A stretch of DNA of 43,424 nucleotides, taken from Acidobacteriota bacterium (GTDB lineage: Bacteria > Acidobacteriota > Terriglobia > Terriglobales > Acidobacteriaceae). The stretch's first letter is position 1. Each line of letters opens with the position of its first letter. This document shows positions 26,205-35,042 of the stretch, piece after piece. The notes beneath the pieces are model-generated. The model did not search any database, was not told the DNA's origin, and saw only the letters and a program-made list of their open reading frames with translations. The position numbers and the translations under genes were made by a program. The stretch is taken from contig QIAU01000161.1 in the NCBI GenBank assembly GCA_003225055.1, positions 1 to 43,424 on the forward strand. Reading direction: 5' to 3'.

Positions 26205-26729
26205 CTACCTCTCAGTACCAATCTGGACCGGACGCCGATCGCAGCGATTACGGATGACCGACGATCCTCTGCGCGCCCTGCAGCCCCGGAGTTTGCGGCA
26301 GGCGAATTTAGAAGGCGGTTGGGCGTGACCTTGGTTTCCAGTTGCCGTTGCCGCAAGTCCGGTCTTTGAATTCTGTCGGTCGTAGAGGCGCTGGTTCACG
26401 AGTTGAATCAGGAATGCAGCAATCAAGGGCAGAATCGGAACGTACGACGCCCACTCAAGAGCGTCCCATAGTCCGTTGTAAGGGAGGTGAAAGAAGCGCC
26501 AAAAGAACCGCCAAAAGAACCGTAAAACGAGAATCCACGGGACAACAAAAAGGACGAAATAGGGGCCAATCCGCACCGATCGCGGTACCGGCAATATTTT
26601 TTGACCTTCGGACGAAAGATTGAGGACAGAGCGGCGAAAAGTGTCATGATAGAAATGAGCACCGGAAGAGAATGGTGAAAGAAGTATAGTTCCCGGCTGC
26701 TCAGACACTTCGAGGTTCTCGAGAGGCAC
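26205..26729 (-). CDS. Hypothetical membrane protein with Trp/Phe-rich repeat
   Basis: 174 codons, not recognised. The middle holds two hydrophobic segments, VRIGPYFVLFVVPWILVLRFF and YVPILPLIAAFLIQLV, separated by FWRFFWRFFHLPYNG, where a short tandem DNA repeat (AAAAGAACCGCC type) produces the WRFF duplication. The C-terminal ~60 residues are Arg/Cys-rich and look unlike a normal protein end, so the frame may be damaged there. The start codon is non-ATG and no ribosome site is clear. It lies downstream of the second TonB receptor on the same strand, beyond a hairpin. It could be a real small membrane protein or chance. Confidence 0.35.
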   Translation of the reverse strand: MPLENLEVSEQPGTILLSPFSSGAHFYHDTFRRSVLNLSSEGQKILPVPRSVRIGPYFVLFVVPWILVLRFFWRFFWRFFHLPYNGLWDALEWASYVPILPLIAAFLIQLVNQRLYDRQNSKTGLAATATGNQGHAQPPSKFACRKLRGCRARRGSSVIRNRCDRRPVQIGTER

Positions 26730-26750
26730 AGGCGCTCAATTCGAGCGCCT
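26730..26750 (-). terminator. Hairpin after the second TonB receptor gene
   Basis: AGGCGCTC and GAGCGCCT form a perfect 8 bp stem with a 5-base loop, 22 bp past the receptor stop codon on the minus strand. No T run follows, so it is either a weak or factor-dependent terminator or a transcript-stabilising hairpin. Confidence 0.45.
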
Positions 26751-26771
26751 CCCGCGAGAGCTGGTGTTAAT

Positions 26772-29700
26772 TTAGAAGGTATACTTTGCCGAAACTTGCA
26801 TTTTGCGAGGTTCGCTGGAAAGGGAGCGACCGGCATCGCTCACCACCAGCGGATCGACGACCCCGAAACTCGGATTTGTGTATCGGTTACTCGCGGGTTC
26901 GTCATAATGAACGGAGTTGGTGACGTTCTGAGCCTCAAGCCTCATCTCAAGTGCTTGTGACTCGGTTATGCGGAATTTCTTTCCCAGAGACATGTTCAGG
27001 GTCTTATATCCAGCGAGGCGGAAAAAATTTCGGCCGACGTTGCTGAACTGCCCAGGGCCCGGAGTGGAAAATTTCGCAATCTGGTCGGGTGTGAGATAGG
27101 TGAGCTTTCCCGTCGCTGGATCGCGGTGAATCTGGAACATATTGGGAGAGCAGCCGCTACAATCAGCCACCGTACGCACGATGCTACTGAGCGTATAGTC
27201 GCTGCTGCCGGAAAAAATCGTTGTTGGACGGCCGCTTTCCATGATGGCGAAGCCGCCAATCTCCCATCCCCCCACGATGCGATCAAGGACTCCGTTCAAG
27301 CTCTGGCCCCAGCGTTTGCCGTGTCCAAAGGGAAGTTCGTAAACCCAGATCCCCTGAAACAGATGGGCGATGTCGAAGTCGGACGGGGCGTAGTTCCATC
27401 GGCGATGGTCCAGATCGACGGGCGTGCTGGAGGCGCCGAAGGGTGTGGATTGGACAGCAACCACGGTAAAAGTGGGATCAAAGGAACGAGTATCGAGCGA
27501 TTTGGACCAGGTGTAGGCTGCCTGCATAGTGAGGCCGTTTGAGAAAGCACGGCGGAGTTGCGTTTGTAGCGCGTTGTAGGTGGAGAAATCGTGGCTGTCC
27601 AGGACTACGAAACCACCCGGACTGGAAGGAAAGAATCCTGAGAACTGGGGGTAGGAGTAGAAGAAAGTTGGCCCCAGACCGGCGGCGACATCGACACCGT
27701 TTTGCTCAAGGCTCGCAGCCATTCCAGCGACCCGACCATTAACAAGTTGGCTGTGGTAAGGATTGCCGCCATTAGGGTCGAACAGCCAAGCTGAGCCGGT
27801 CGCGTCCTGGGAAGGACGAATTGAATACCCGGGTACGGCCTGCATGAGTTGATCCATCAGCGGACTGTCATTTCCAGCAGCCACCGAATTAAATGCGTTG
27901 AGGAACCCGTTGCTTCGAATCTTGGCTTGATTGGCATCGTAGGCGCCGTAAAGGTGCACGGCTTTGCGGCCAAGGTAATTCATTTCCAGCACGAACTTTT
28001 GCGGCAGTTCGTGCTGGATTCCGAAGCTCCACATATAAGTTTGGGGAGGTGTCCAGTTGGGATCAACTACCGTAATAGCGTTGTTGCTGAAGGGCGGCGG
28101 GGTTCGAAGTTGGGTGGGGGTTTGAACCAGATCTCGCGCAATGACACAATCGAAAACGGTGGGCGTGAGTGTGCTTAGCCGTCCGTCCGTGCCGCCGCAA
28201 CTACTGGTTCCAGCCGCGAAGGTGGTGTCTGAGATTTGCGTGCTCAGCCCCGGCATGTTCTGGAAAATAGCCGAAGAAAGGGAGAAGGTGTTGATGCGAT
28301 CATAGGCGATACGGAAATTGCCGCGGATGGAGGTTTTCGCATTGCCGTGAAGGTCCCAAGCGAATCCGATCGAGGGCCCAAAGCTCTTGAGAGCATCTTT
28401 GTAAAGGCTGCCCGGAAGCCAACTCAGATTGTCGCTGCTGAATCCCCAACCGATGGGACCGTTGGGCCGAAGCATGTTGTCGGCACGAGTGACGCGCGGG
28501 GAGAGTTTGACTTCCCAGCGCAAACCGAGGTCTAGCACAAAATTGGGCCGGACCCGCCACGTGTCCTGACCGTAGAAGTCGTACTCCGGCATGCGGAAAT
28601 CGGCATGCAGGAGTGTTCCCGGCGGCGCCCAAGTGCTGGGATCCTGCGCCACGATACCTTGCTGAATGGCGCCTACGCGTCCCAGCAGATCGTTGATGAA
28701 GCCCTGCAGGTCAACTGCGTCTTGGCCTTGATCGATGTTGAGGGTTCCGTACTTGTACGCGGTGGGATCGGGCTGGTTGACCGTGGGGTCGAAGTTGATG
28801 GCCGGCGCGGCGTCGAGATTGCCAATGCTCCCCCGCTTATCAATGTGTCGCTGATAGCGGAAGTTGATGCCCCATTTAAAGGCATGTGGGCCGCGCTGGT
28901 GGGACATGTTGTCCACTAACTGATACGTGGTCAGGACGCGGGCGTTGCCTACGTAGTTTTGCAGCGGAACCGACATGCAGGCGAGACCAAACTGTGCACA
29001 AATTGGATCCGCGAAGAAGTCAAAGGGCGGGTTGTGGTTGAAGTTCGGGTCCGGGTTGGCAAAATTGAAAGAGAACCGGCTCATCCCCAGCACGAATTCA
29101 TTGAGCATGCGGGGATTCATCGACCAGCGCCAGTTTACAGCCAGGTTTTTAGGGGCGCGATACGTATCCACCACGTTGGAAAAGCCCGGAAGTACCGGCA
29201 GCCCTCCGTTAACCGTATCGCCTAACGTGTTCTGGTGACCTGCGGACCAGCGCACGAACACACTGTGCGCGGCGTTAAACGTGTGGTCTACACGAACCGT
29301 ATAGTCCAATTGCTTTTCGTGCTCGGCGGCCAGCCAGCTGAAACCGGCGACGTTGAGACCATCGCCAATCGTGTAATTGTTGGGAGCAGGAATCTTGGAT
29401 CCATGAACCATGGCCTGCACGCTGGGATCGAGCCCAAGTCCGAGCGGATCGTTTGCCACCACGTTGTAGGAGTCAACCGTAACCCCCGGCGTGGGATTGC
29501 CGCTGGCATCAACGGTTGCGTTCGAGGTTCCTGCCGCGGCATTGAAGCATGAGCCGGAATACCCTGTCTGACAAATCGGCGAACTCTGGTCAATAAACCG
29601 CAGCGTTCCGTTCCGGGCCTGCGGTGTGAATACGGCAGCGGTATTTATCGTAGTGAGTAGAGTCCGCAACCATTGGAAGTTAGCGAAGAAAAAGGTCTTG

Positions 29701-30608
29701 TCCTTCTTGATGGGCCCGTCCAGGGCAAAACCGTAGATTTTTTGAATAAATTGCGGCCGCACCAAACCTGCCTCAATGTTTTCCGGAGCGTTCGCATTGA
29801 AGCCGGGAGTTTGGTAGAAGAAGTACCCAGAGCCGTGAAAATTGTTGGTCCCGGCCCGGGTGACCATTTCCACTTGGCCTCCACTGTTACGGCCAAACTC
29901 AGCCGTCGGATTGCTGGTAAGGACACGGAATTCCGCCAGCATGTCGGGATTGGTACGCAAGGGAGAGAAGTTAGCTCCGCCAGCACTGGTTTCATTGATA
30001 TCGATTCCGTCAAGCGTGTAGTTCCAGGCACGATCGCGCGCACCATTTACGTAGACACCGCCACCCGCGATGTTGGGACCCCCGCGGTTAAAGCCACCGG
30101 GATCCACCACGCCTGGTTCAAGTTCCACCAGCGACAGTGTGTTTCGTCCGCGCGTGGTTACAATGGGCAGCGTGTTCAGCGCGACGTTGTCGAAGAGATT
30201 GCCCAGGTTGCCCGAGGTGGAAGTTTGTACCAATTCGGCTGATCCGTTTACCTCTACCCGCTCGGAAATTGCCCCAATCTCAAGCACAGCGTTGATGACT
30301 GCCGGTTCGCCGATGGTAACCACGTTCCCCGAGGAGTCGAAAGTCTTGAACCCCGTCACGACCACTTCGAGCTTGTAAATGCCCGGTTTTACGGCGTCGA
30401 AGACGTAACTGCCAGCCGAAGTGGTCTTGGCGGTAAAGGAAACATTGGTGTCTTGGTTAGTCAGCGTGACAGATGCGCTTGGAATGACTGCCCCCGTCTT
30501 ATCTTGCACGACACCGGTGACACGGGAGGTGACCTGACCCATGCCGTGCAAGCTTGCCAGTAGAAGCATGAGCAACATCAGCGGTGAACCTGTGAATGAG
30601 CGTTTCAT
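26772..30608 (-). CDS. Second Oar-like TonB-dependent receptor
   Basis: 1278 aa. ATG 30608 has GGAGG seven bases upstream; the frame is open beyond it without a better start. Signal peptide KRSFTGSPLMLLMLLLASLHGMGQ. The carboxypeptidase-regulatory-like domain spans about residues 27-105 (VTGVVQDKTGAVIPSASVTLTN). The plug segment includes LPIVTTRGRNTLSLVELEPGV, YVNGARDRAWNYTLDGIDINE and PTAEFGRNSGGQVEMVTRAG, followed by a long barrel ending VSAKYTF with a terminal Phe. It is the same class as the receptor at 10464 but not a recent duplicate. It is transcribed away from a PadR-type gene at 30872. Ligand unknown; no dedicated hydrolase is adjacent. Confidence 0.92.
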   Translation of the reverse strand: MKRSFTGSPLMLLMLLLASLHGMGQVTSRVTGVVQDKTGAVIPSASVTLTNQDTNVSFTAKTTSAGSYVFDAVKPGIYKLEVVVTGFKTFDSSGNVVTIGEPAVINAVLEIGAISERVEVNGSAELVQTSTSGNLGNLFDNVALNTLPIVTTRGRNTLSLVELEPGVVDPGGFNRGGPNIAGGGVYVNGARDRAWNYTLDGIDINETSAGGANFSPLRTNPDMLAEFRVLTSNPTAEFGRNSGGQVEMVTRAGTNNFHGSGYFFYQTPGFNANAPENIEAGLVRPQFIQKIYGFALDGPIKKDKTFFFANFQWLRTLLTTINTAAVFTPQARNGTLRFIDQSSPICQTGYSGSCFNAAAGTSNATVDASGNPTPGVTVDSYNVVANDPLGLGLDPSVQAMVHGSKIPAPNNYTIGDGLNVAGFSWLAAEHEKQLDYTVRVDHTFNAAHSVFVRWSAGHQNTLGDTVNGGLPVLPGFSNVVDTYRAPKNLAVNWRWSMNPRMLNEFVLGMSRFSFNFANPDPNFNHNPPFDFFADPICAQFGLACMSVPLQNYVGNARVLTTYQLVDNMSHQRGPHAFKWGINFRYQRHIDKRGSIGNLDAAPAINFDPTVNQPDPTAYKYGTLNIDQGQDAVDLQGFINDLLGRVGAIQQGIVAQDPSTWAPPGTLLHADFRMPEYDFYGQDTWRVRPNFVLDLGLRWEVKLSPRVTRADNMLRPNGPIGWGFSSDNLSWLPGSLYKDALKSFGPSIGFAWDLHGNAKTSIRGNFRIAYDRINTFSLSSAIFQNMPGLSTQISDTTFAAGTSSCGGTDGRLSTLTPTVFDCVIARDLVQTPTQLRTPPPFSNNAITVVDPNWTPPQTYMWSFGIQHELPQKFVLEMNYLGRKAVHLYGAYDANQAKIRSNGFLNAFNSVAAGNDSPLMDQLMQAVPGYSIRPSQDATGSAWLFDPNGGNPYHSQLVNGRVAGMAASLEQNGVDVAAGLGPTFFYSYPQFSGFFPSSPGGFVVLDSHDFSTYNALQTQLRRAFSNGLTMQAAYTWSKSLDTRSFDPTFTVVAVQSTPFGASSTPVDLDHRRWNYAPSDFDIAHLFQGIWVYELPFGHGKRWGQSLNGVLDRIVGGWEIGGFAIMESGRPTTIFSGSSDYTLSSIVRTVADCSGCSPNMFQIHRDPATGKLTYLTPDQIAKFSTPGPGQFSNVGRNFFRLAGYKTLNMSLGKKFRITESQALEMRLEAQNVTNSVHYDEPASNRYTNPSFGVVDPLVVSDAGRSLSSEPRKMQVSAKYTF

Positions 30609-30871
30609 AAGATTGCCTCCGTCGAAGTAAAAGAACACTCTTGCACTCTTTGCATCAGAGGGAAATGTCCGGAGAAGACGGGTCGGCGTACGGACCGGGC
30701 CGGCATCGCTCTCTCGGTAAGGACAGATATCGCGCGAAATGATCGCAGGCAGCAAGCTGTTCGTCAAGCGATGCGCGCGATTCGCCAGGGCCAAACCTTA
30801 TTCTGTTCACCCCGAGTGACAAGAGATACGCCAGTTGACAAATCCTTTAGCTGATACTCCAATATGTGTCT

Positions 30872-31276
30872 ATGCCATATATATCCGAGGCAATATTCGA
30901 TCGGGAGCTCAAGAAGGGCAGCGCCGAGCTGCTCATTCTTTCTCTGATTGAGCACCGTCCCCGACACGGTTACGAGATCAGCAAGCTAATAGAGAAGCGG
31001 TCGAATGGGGTGTTGAGATTCAATGTGGCCTCCTTCTATCCCTTGCTCTATCGCCTCGAAAAGCGCGGCTTCATTGAAGGCCATTGGGTAGATACCGATT
31101 TTCGCGGCATAAGTCTGCGCCTGGCTGGAACCACTTGGTGGTTGGCTTTGACCAAGCCCTATGAGTACGCTCTTGTTTCACGCCTGCCTACTTCATTGGA
31201 AATATGCCGCCGCCGACTAGACACGGTGCGGACGAGAGTCGAGGGATGGAGCAGGGAAGTGTTTGCACTTGTGTAA
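30872..31276 (+). pseudogene. PadR family regulator with intact HTH but aberrant C-terminus
   Basis: ATG 30872 (or GTG 30866) opens a good PadR winged helix: ELKKGSAELLILSLIEHRPRHGYEISKLIEKRSNGVLRFNVASFYPLLYRLEKRGFIEGHW. From about residue 72 the expected continuation (an Arg-rich YYRLT..G wing and a C-terminal helix) is replaced by unrelated sequence running into a DUF1223 remnant on the opposite strand. The DNA-binding part could still be made, but the dimerisation helix is gone. It is divergent from the TonB receptor at 30608 with a 263 bp intergenic space, the usual arrangement for a local regulator. Confidence 0.6.
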
Positions 31277-31530
31277 CGTGAGCGTGCAAAATATTCGAGG
31301 CGTCTGCCGAGATCGACGACAAATAGACAGGAATCTTTGGAACGCCCAAGGCCTTGGTCGGAATTGCTAGCATCGAACTCGCTGGTCCCATCCATCCACC
31401 ACCATTTGCGGAGTGTAGACGCTAGCCAAGCCAAGGCGCTTGGCATACGCAGTTTGCCTCTGACTGTAGAAGCTGGCAGAGTACGGGTCCCTTCCATCCG
31501 ATATGGTTCCAGTAGTCGACGATCGCTGTG
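31270..31530 (-). pseudogene. DUF1223 family fragment, first copy
   Basis: The minus strand reads a [10 protein letters not shown]-like block, then [30 protein letters not shown], then in shifting frames FDASNSDQGLG and ALGVPKIPVYLSSISADASNILHAHV. This is the middle and end of a DUF1223 (secreted thioredoxin-like) protein, with at least two frameshifts and no N-terminus. About 165 bp (31356-31521) is a near-identical direct repeat of 38551-38716. Confidence 0.55.
31356..31521. repeat. Direct repeat, copy 1 (DUF1223-derived, ~165 bp)
   Basis: Matches 38551-38716 in the same orientation with a few substitutions and single-base indels (by eye, more than 90 percent). It includes the unbroken run from TTTGCGGAGTGTAGACGC to GCAGAGTACGGGTCC apart from one base. 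The copies lie about 7.2 kb apart. Confidence 0.75.
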
Positions 31531-31929
31531 GTGATTCACACTGTGGACGTAGCCCCACCCACGAGCGTGTTCGGTATGAAGCTCCACACCGGCACACCGG
31601 CACACGACTTGAGTCTCTGAACGTTCTGTGACTCTGTCACTTCTCTCAGCGATCTGAGTCTTACGCCTAGACAACGAACCGAAGAAAAGATGCTGGTGCT
31701 CGGTTCGCGGGAGGTTACTATGGCGATGCCGATTCAATTTCATGTTCCGCCGGGCTTCAAACCGGCGAAGAGGCAGTGGGTGCCTCTGGAACAACGTGCA
31801 AGATCATCGAGTTCCAGAGTGCCGCCATACAGAAGTCTGCCTAGGCACGGGGGAGAACACTGTGCTGGCTCTATTGTCGCGGTCCATCGATGTACGATGC
31901 AGTGACCGTACTTCACAGAGGAGCATTTT

Positions 31930-32499
31930 ATGGAAGCTAGTCGGGCTTTGTTCATCCCGGTGATCCTGGGCACAGCCAGAGTGGGCCGTATGAGCCTGCA
32001 CGCAGCTCGGCTCGTCACCGGGGAACTGAGCAAGTGCGTGGGCGTTGAGACCGACCTCATCGATATCGCAAAGCTTCCCCTACCCACGAACGATGCGGGC
32101 GAGGCCATTAAGCAAGCCGACTTTTCCGCCAACATGAGCAAGGCTGACGCGTTGGTAGTCGTGTCGCCGGAGTACAACCACGGCTACTCCGGTCTTTTGA
32201 AGCATGTCTTGGACAGTTGTCTCAAAGAATACATTCATAAGGCTGTCGGCATAGTAGGGGTATCAGCCGGACCGTTTGGCGGAACCAGAGTAATTCAGAA
32301 CTTGCTACCGGTAATGCGCGAGCTTGGGTTGGTCACGATTTTCTGGGATGTAAATTTCTCGAGTGTGCAGAAAGTGTTTACCGAGGACGGAAGACTCCTC
32401 GATGAGTCCTACATTCGGCGTATCGACAAGTTTTTGAAAGAACTCATCTGGATGGCGAAGACGCTACGCCAGGGTCGTGAGCAAATATCTCTGGACTGA
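31930..32499 (+). CDS. NADPH-dependent FMN reductase family protein
   Basis: 189 aa, ATG 31930 after GAGGAG. Flavodoxin-like fold: VILGTARVGRMSLHAARLV supplies the phosphate-binding loop for FMN, DLIDIAKLPLP follows, and ALVVVSPEYNHGYSGLLKHVLDS carries the SPEYNHGY signature near residue 80 that stacks on the flavin ring. IVGVSAGPFGGTRV is the third FMN loop. Members reduce FMN, quinones, azo dyes or metals with NAD(P)H. It precedes a small zinc-ribbon gene by 15 bp, so the two may form an operon. Confidence 0.9.
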   Translation: MEASRALFIPVILGTARVGRMSLHAARLVTGELSKCVGVETDLIDIAKLPLPTNDAGEAIKQADFSANMSKADALVVVSPEYNHGYSGLLKHVLDSCLKEYIHKAVGIVGVSAGPFGGTRVIQNLLPVMRELGLVTIFWDVNFSSVQKVFTEDGRLLDESYIRRIDKFLKELIWMAKTLRQGREQISLD

Positions 32500-32514
32500 T
32501 CTCGGGAGACAAGG

Positions 32515-32706
32515 ATGGCTGCTGTGGCCAACACTGACAAGATGATCTGCCCGAGCTGCAGAGTGGAGATGAACCATCACTGCGACAAGCTTGTGTACAC
32601 CAGCCACCCACAAGATGCTGGGCAGAGCGATCCGAACCTAGGCGGAATCATCGAGGAGTTTCATACCTGTCCCAAGTGTGGCGGTGGCGCCTCGCGGCAC
32701 GCTTAG
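32515..32706 (+). CDS. Small zinc-ribbon protein
   Basis: 63 aa with CPSC near residue 12 and CPKC near residue 53, the two knuckles of a zinc ribbon, separated by a His-rich loop (NHHCDK, YTSHPQ). ATG 32515 has GGGAGAC upstream, spaced 15 bp after the FMN reductase stop. Not a named family to me. Co-transcription suggests it accompanies the reductase, but the function is unknown. Confidence 0.6.
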   Translation: MAAVANTDKMICPSCRVEMNHHCDKLVYTSHPQDAGQSDPNLGGIIEEFHTCPKCGGGASRHA

Positions 32707-32821
32707 GTACGTAGCAGCATCCGCGCCGAGCAATGCGAATACCCTTGGTGGTGGATCAGGTTGAACCGATTTCCGCTAGAGGTTTTCTGTGTCGGTCTGA
32801 CTTCGCTTCAGGGAGACCAAC

Positions 32822-32968
32822 ATGACGATTGCCGTATCTTCATCACCAGCGATGGGCCCTCTCGTTTGCGCGATTACTCTACTCATCGTTGGGCTTTGCC
32901 CGGCACAACCTCGGTCTGACAAGTCTGAGAAAACCATTCATATGCCGAGCTCGGGTGGAGAGTGCTGA
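32822..32968 (+). CDS. Very short putative secreted peptide
   Basis: 48 codons: ATG 32822 with GGGAG upstream, a hydrophobic stretch PLVCAITLLIVGLCPAQ resembling a signal peptide, then a short polar tail ending GGEC. The tail runs into the tRNA-Cys remnant, so the original gene was probably cut there. Could be a relic. Confidence 0.35.
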   Translation: MTIAVSSSPAMGPLVCAITLLIVGLCPAQPRSDKSEKTIHMPSSGGEC

Positions 32969-33016
32969 TTGCAACAGCAGCTGGCGGCGGGGGTTCGAGT
33001 CCCTCCCTGGCCACCA
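32945..33016 (+). pseudogene. tRNA-Cys (GCA) remnant lacking the 5' acceptor strand
   Basis: The 3' part of a tRNA is clear: T arm GGGGG-TTCGAGT-CCCTC at 32985-33001, acceptor strand CCTGGCC and encoded ACCA ending at 33016. Upstream there is a D-arm-like GAGCTCGGGTGGAGAG and GCTGATTGCAACAGCAGC, which would be a normal Cys anticodon arm if two bases (AT) were restored after TTGCAA. The 5' partner of the acceptor, GGCCAGG, is absent. It is a non-functional tRNA copy of the kind left at integration sites. Confidence 0.5.
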
Positions 33017-33327
33017 TATCTTATTACTTGCATGTGGTTGCAATCGAGAGCGCAACTTCTGCATCTCTGTCTTTCTCGTCTACTGATCCTGAACTGCTGA
33101 CAAGCAAATCTAATCTCATCAATGAAATACGCTCCGGTAGAGCGCAGCCCAGATGGGCTTGGCGTCGCCCGCCATGAGCGGCCGGGACCATGAGGAGGAT
33201 GACCTACACTACTTGCACAGAAGATTTAAGATCCGAACGGGACGAGACGCGATTCGTTTTCTCTAAGCCTGCCAGGTGGCGTAGACTTCGTGGTCGCCCG
33301 CGCAGACTTTGGAGTTTTGTCGACGAT
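33017..33327. other. Intergenic stretch after the tRNA remnant
   Basis: About 310 bases with no gene, hairpin or repeat that I can support. Confidence 0.4.
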
Positions 33328-34701
33328 TCAATTTGATGTGCCTAATTTGCGGGGGTCCTGTGTGGCATCCACGTACTCGGTCGAAGATGGTCCGAAACCT
33401 GTGATCTGAACGACAACGGGTTCATTACCAGTTTCTGCGAAATGACTTCGGAAAGGCGGTTCGGTGTAAAAACTCCCTGGCGGTAGAGCCTTCAGCTTCG
33501 TCTCATCAAACCTATCGCCATACCCGATATGCCATGTTCCGGAGATCACGGTCGCAACCCTGTCATCGCGATGGGAGTGCGCAACGATGCGCGTGTGAGC
33601 CGGCACGCGAAGCATGATTGTATACACACCTGCCTGGTCTGGATTGCCCTTCAGAACAATGGTCTCGATACCGCCGACGCCGGAGCTTCCGCTGCCCGGA
33701 TTGCCGACTTGCGGGAACTTATATTCGGCGGGAGTAAATCGCTCTTCGCCCGAATCGCCGCCAGCACCGCCTGCAACTGTGTGATCAACGGGCGGGCCGT
33801 CAAGAAATTTCCGAATCAGCGCCACAGTGTAAGCCGGTCGCTCTTCCATGAGCCAATGTCCTGAGCCTGCGACGACCTCCTCCTGGACGTTGGTCGCTAC
33901 GTGACGCATGATCACAGCCTGGAGGGGACCGAAGGACTTCTCTCCCCCTACCGCCATCACAGGCATAGTTAGCTCGGTTTGCTCGAAGATCTTATTGTCC
34001 TTCGCATCCTGGGAGAACGCGGTAAATTGCGCGAACCCGGCTCGCATTCCACCCGGTTGCGCATAAGTGGCGGCAAAGAAGTTCCTGGTGTCTTCGTCCG
34101 GCTTACTCGGATCGGCCGTAAAGTCATTCCATATCCGGTCAAAGTAGATGCGCTCACGGCCTGCCACCAGCCGTTCCGCATCCGGTCCATGAAAGTTGAA
34201 ATGCCAAACTCCGGGGTTTTGGAGAATCTCGTTCCAGGGATCAATCCCAGGAATTGGTGCGTCCATAACAACCAATCTCTCAACTTTATCGGGGTAAATT
34301 GCGGCGTAGGCGTATGCGACCATGTTGCCGATGTCGTGCGCAACAACAAATGTCTTGTCGTATCCCAACGAGATCACAACGGCGCGCATATCCTTGGCCT
34401 GAGTCTTCTTGTCGTAGCCATCAGCGGGTTTGGAGGATCGCCCGATGCCGCGGAGGTCCGGCACCACCACCGTATGGTCCTTCATGAGGTCTGCGGCCAG
34501 AGGAGCCCACGAATCGCTATTTTCCGCGTACCCATGGATGAGAACCACCACTGGTCCGCTTCCTCCCCAGCGCACAAAAATGTCTGCCCCTTCCGGGCTG
34601 TGGATCGTTTTTGCTTGAAAGCTAGACGGCAAGGAGGGCTGAGCGTTGGTTAAAATCGCTGCCAAGGTTAAAAACGTAAGGGAGAGGAAACGTGGGATCA
34701 T
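33328..34701 (-). CDS. Secreted alpha/beta-hydrolase fused to a cupin domain
   Basis: 457 aa. Signal peptide MIPRFLSLTFLTLAAILTNA. Residues ~30-300 are an epoxide-hydrolase/dehalogenase-type alpha/beta-hydrolase: VVVLIHGYAENSDSW (oxyanion hole HG), VVVPDLRGIGRSSKP, and FVVAHDIGNMVAYAYA, where the nucleophile position is Asp (HDIG) rather than Ser. The catalytic His is in VVAGSGHWLMEERP. After a Gly-rich linker (AGGAGGDSGEERF) comes a cupin at ~345-450 with RIVAHSHRDDRVATVISGTWHIGYGD, carrying metal-type His residues, and SHFAETGNEPVVVQITG. Cupin fusions to this hydrolase class are unusual; the cupin could bind a metal or the product. Single gene. Confidence 0.87.
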   Translation of the reverse strand: MIPRFLSLTFLTLAAILTNAQPSLPSSFQAKTIHSPEGADIFVRWGGSGPVVVLIHGYAENSDSWAPLAADLMKDHTVVVPDLRGIGRSSKPADGYDKKTQAKDMRAVVISLGYDKTFVVAHDIGNMVAYAYAAIYPDKVERLVVMDAPIPGIDPWNEILQNPGVWHFNFHGPDAERLVAGRERIYFDRIWNDFTADPSKPDEDTRNFFAATYAQPGGMRAGFAQFTAFSQDAKDNKIFEQTELTMPVMAVGGEKSFGPLQAVIMRHVATNVQEEVVAGSGHWLMEERPAYTVALIRKFLDGPPVDHTVAGGAGGDSGEERFTPAEYKFPQVGNPGSGSSGVGGIETIVLKGNPDQAGVYTIMLRVPAHTRIVAHSHRDDRVATVISGTWHIGYGDRFDETKLKALPPGSFYTEPPFRSHFAETGNEPVVVQITGFGPSSTEYVDATQDPRKLGTSN

Positions 34702-35042
34702 GATATCTCCGTATTCGCCAACAATCGGCTGTTTCGGGACCAGGGTGTCGAACTCCGCGTGGCGTTACGGATTGTAGACGACACAGTTGATCAGGTGAAA
34801 ACATATAAAGGAAGTCACAGTCTTGCCGTTTGGCGCTCGGTTTGAAGTGAACGGGTCGCTGTTTCCCGAACCAGGTTTCCGACCGCCTGGCCATCACATC
34901 AGTTGCGGGAGAGGTATCGGACAGTTACTCGTCGATGCGCTCCGATTCGCACTATGACACAGTTACGGCGGAAAACGGAGGCAGCATGACTGGTCTTCGG
35001 AAAATCGTGGTTCCATTCCAAGGCTCTGGCACCCGAGGGATC
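34702..35042. other. Intergenic stretch between hydrolase-cupin and LLM genes
   Basis: About 340 bases holding the promoter side of the hydrolase-cupin gene and the end of the LLM gene. Only short frames without family features; no terminator hairpin with a T run seen. Confidence 0.4.

Noticed and set aside
32879-33064. Minus-strand frame containing WPGRDSNPR
   Set aside because: That peptide is the familiar antisense translation of a tRNA T arm and acceptor end, not a protein.
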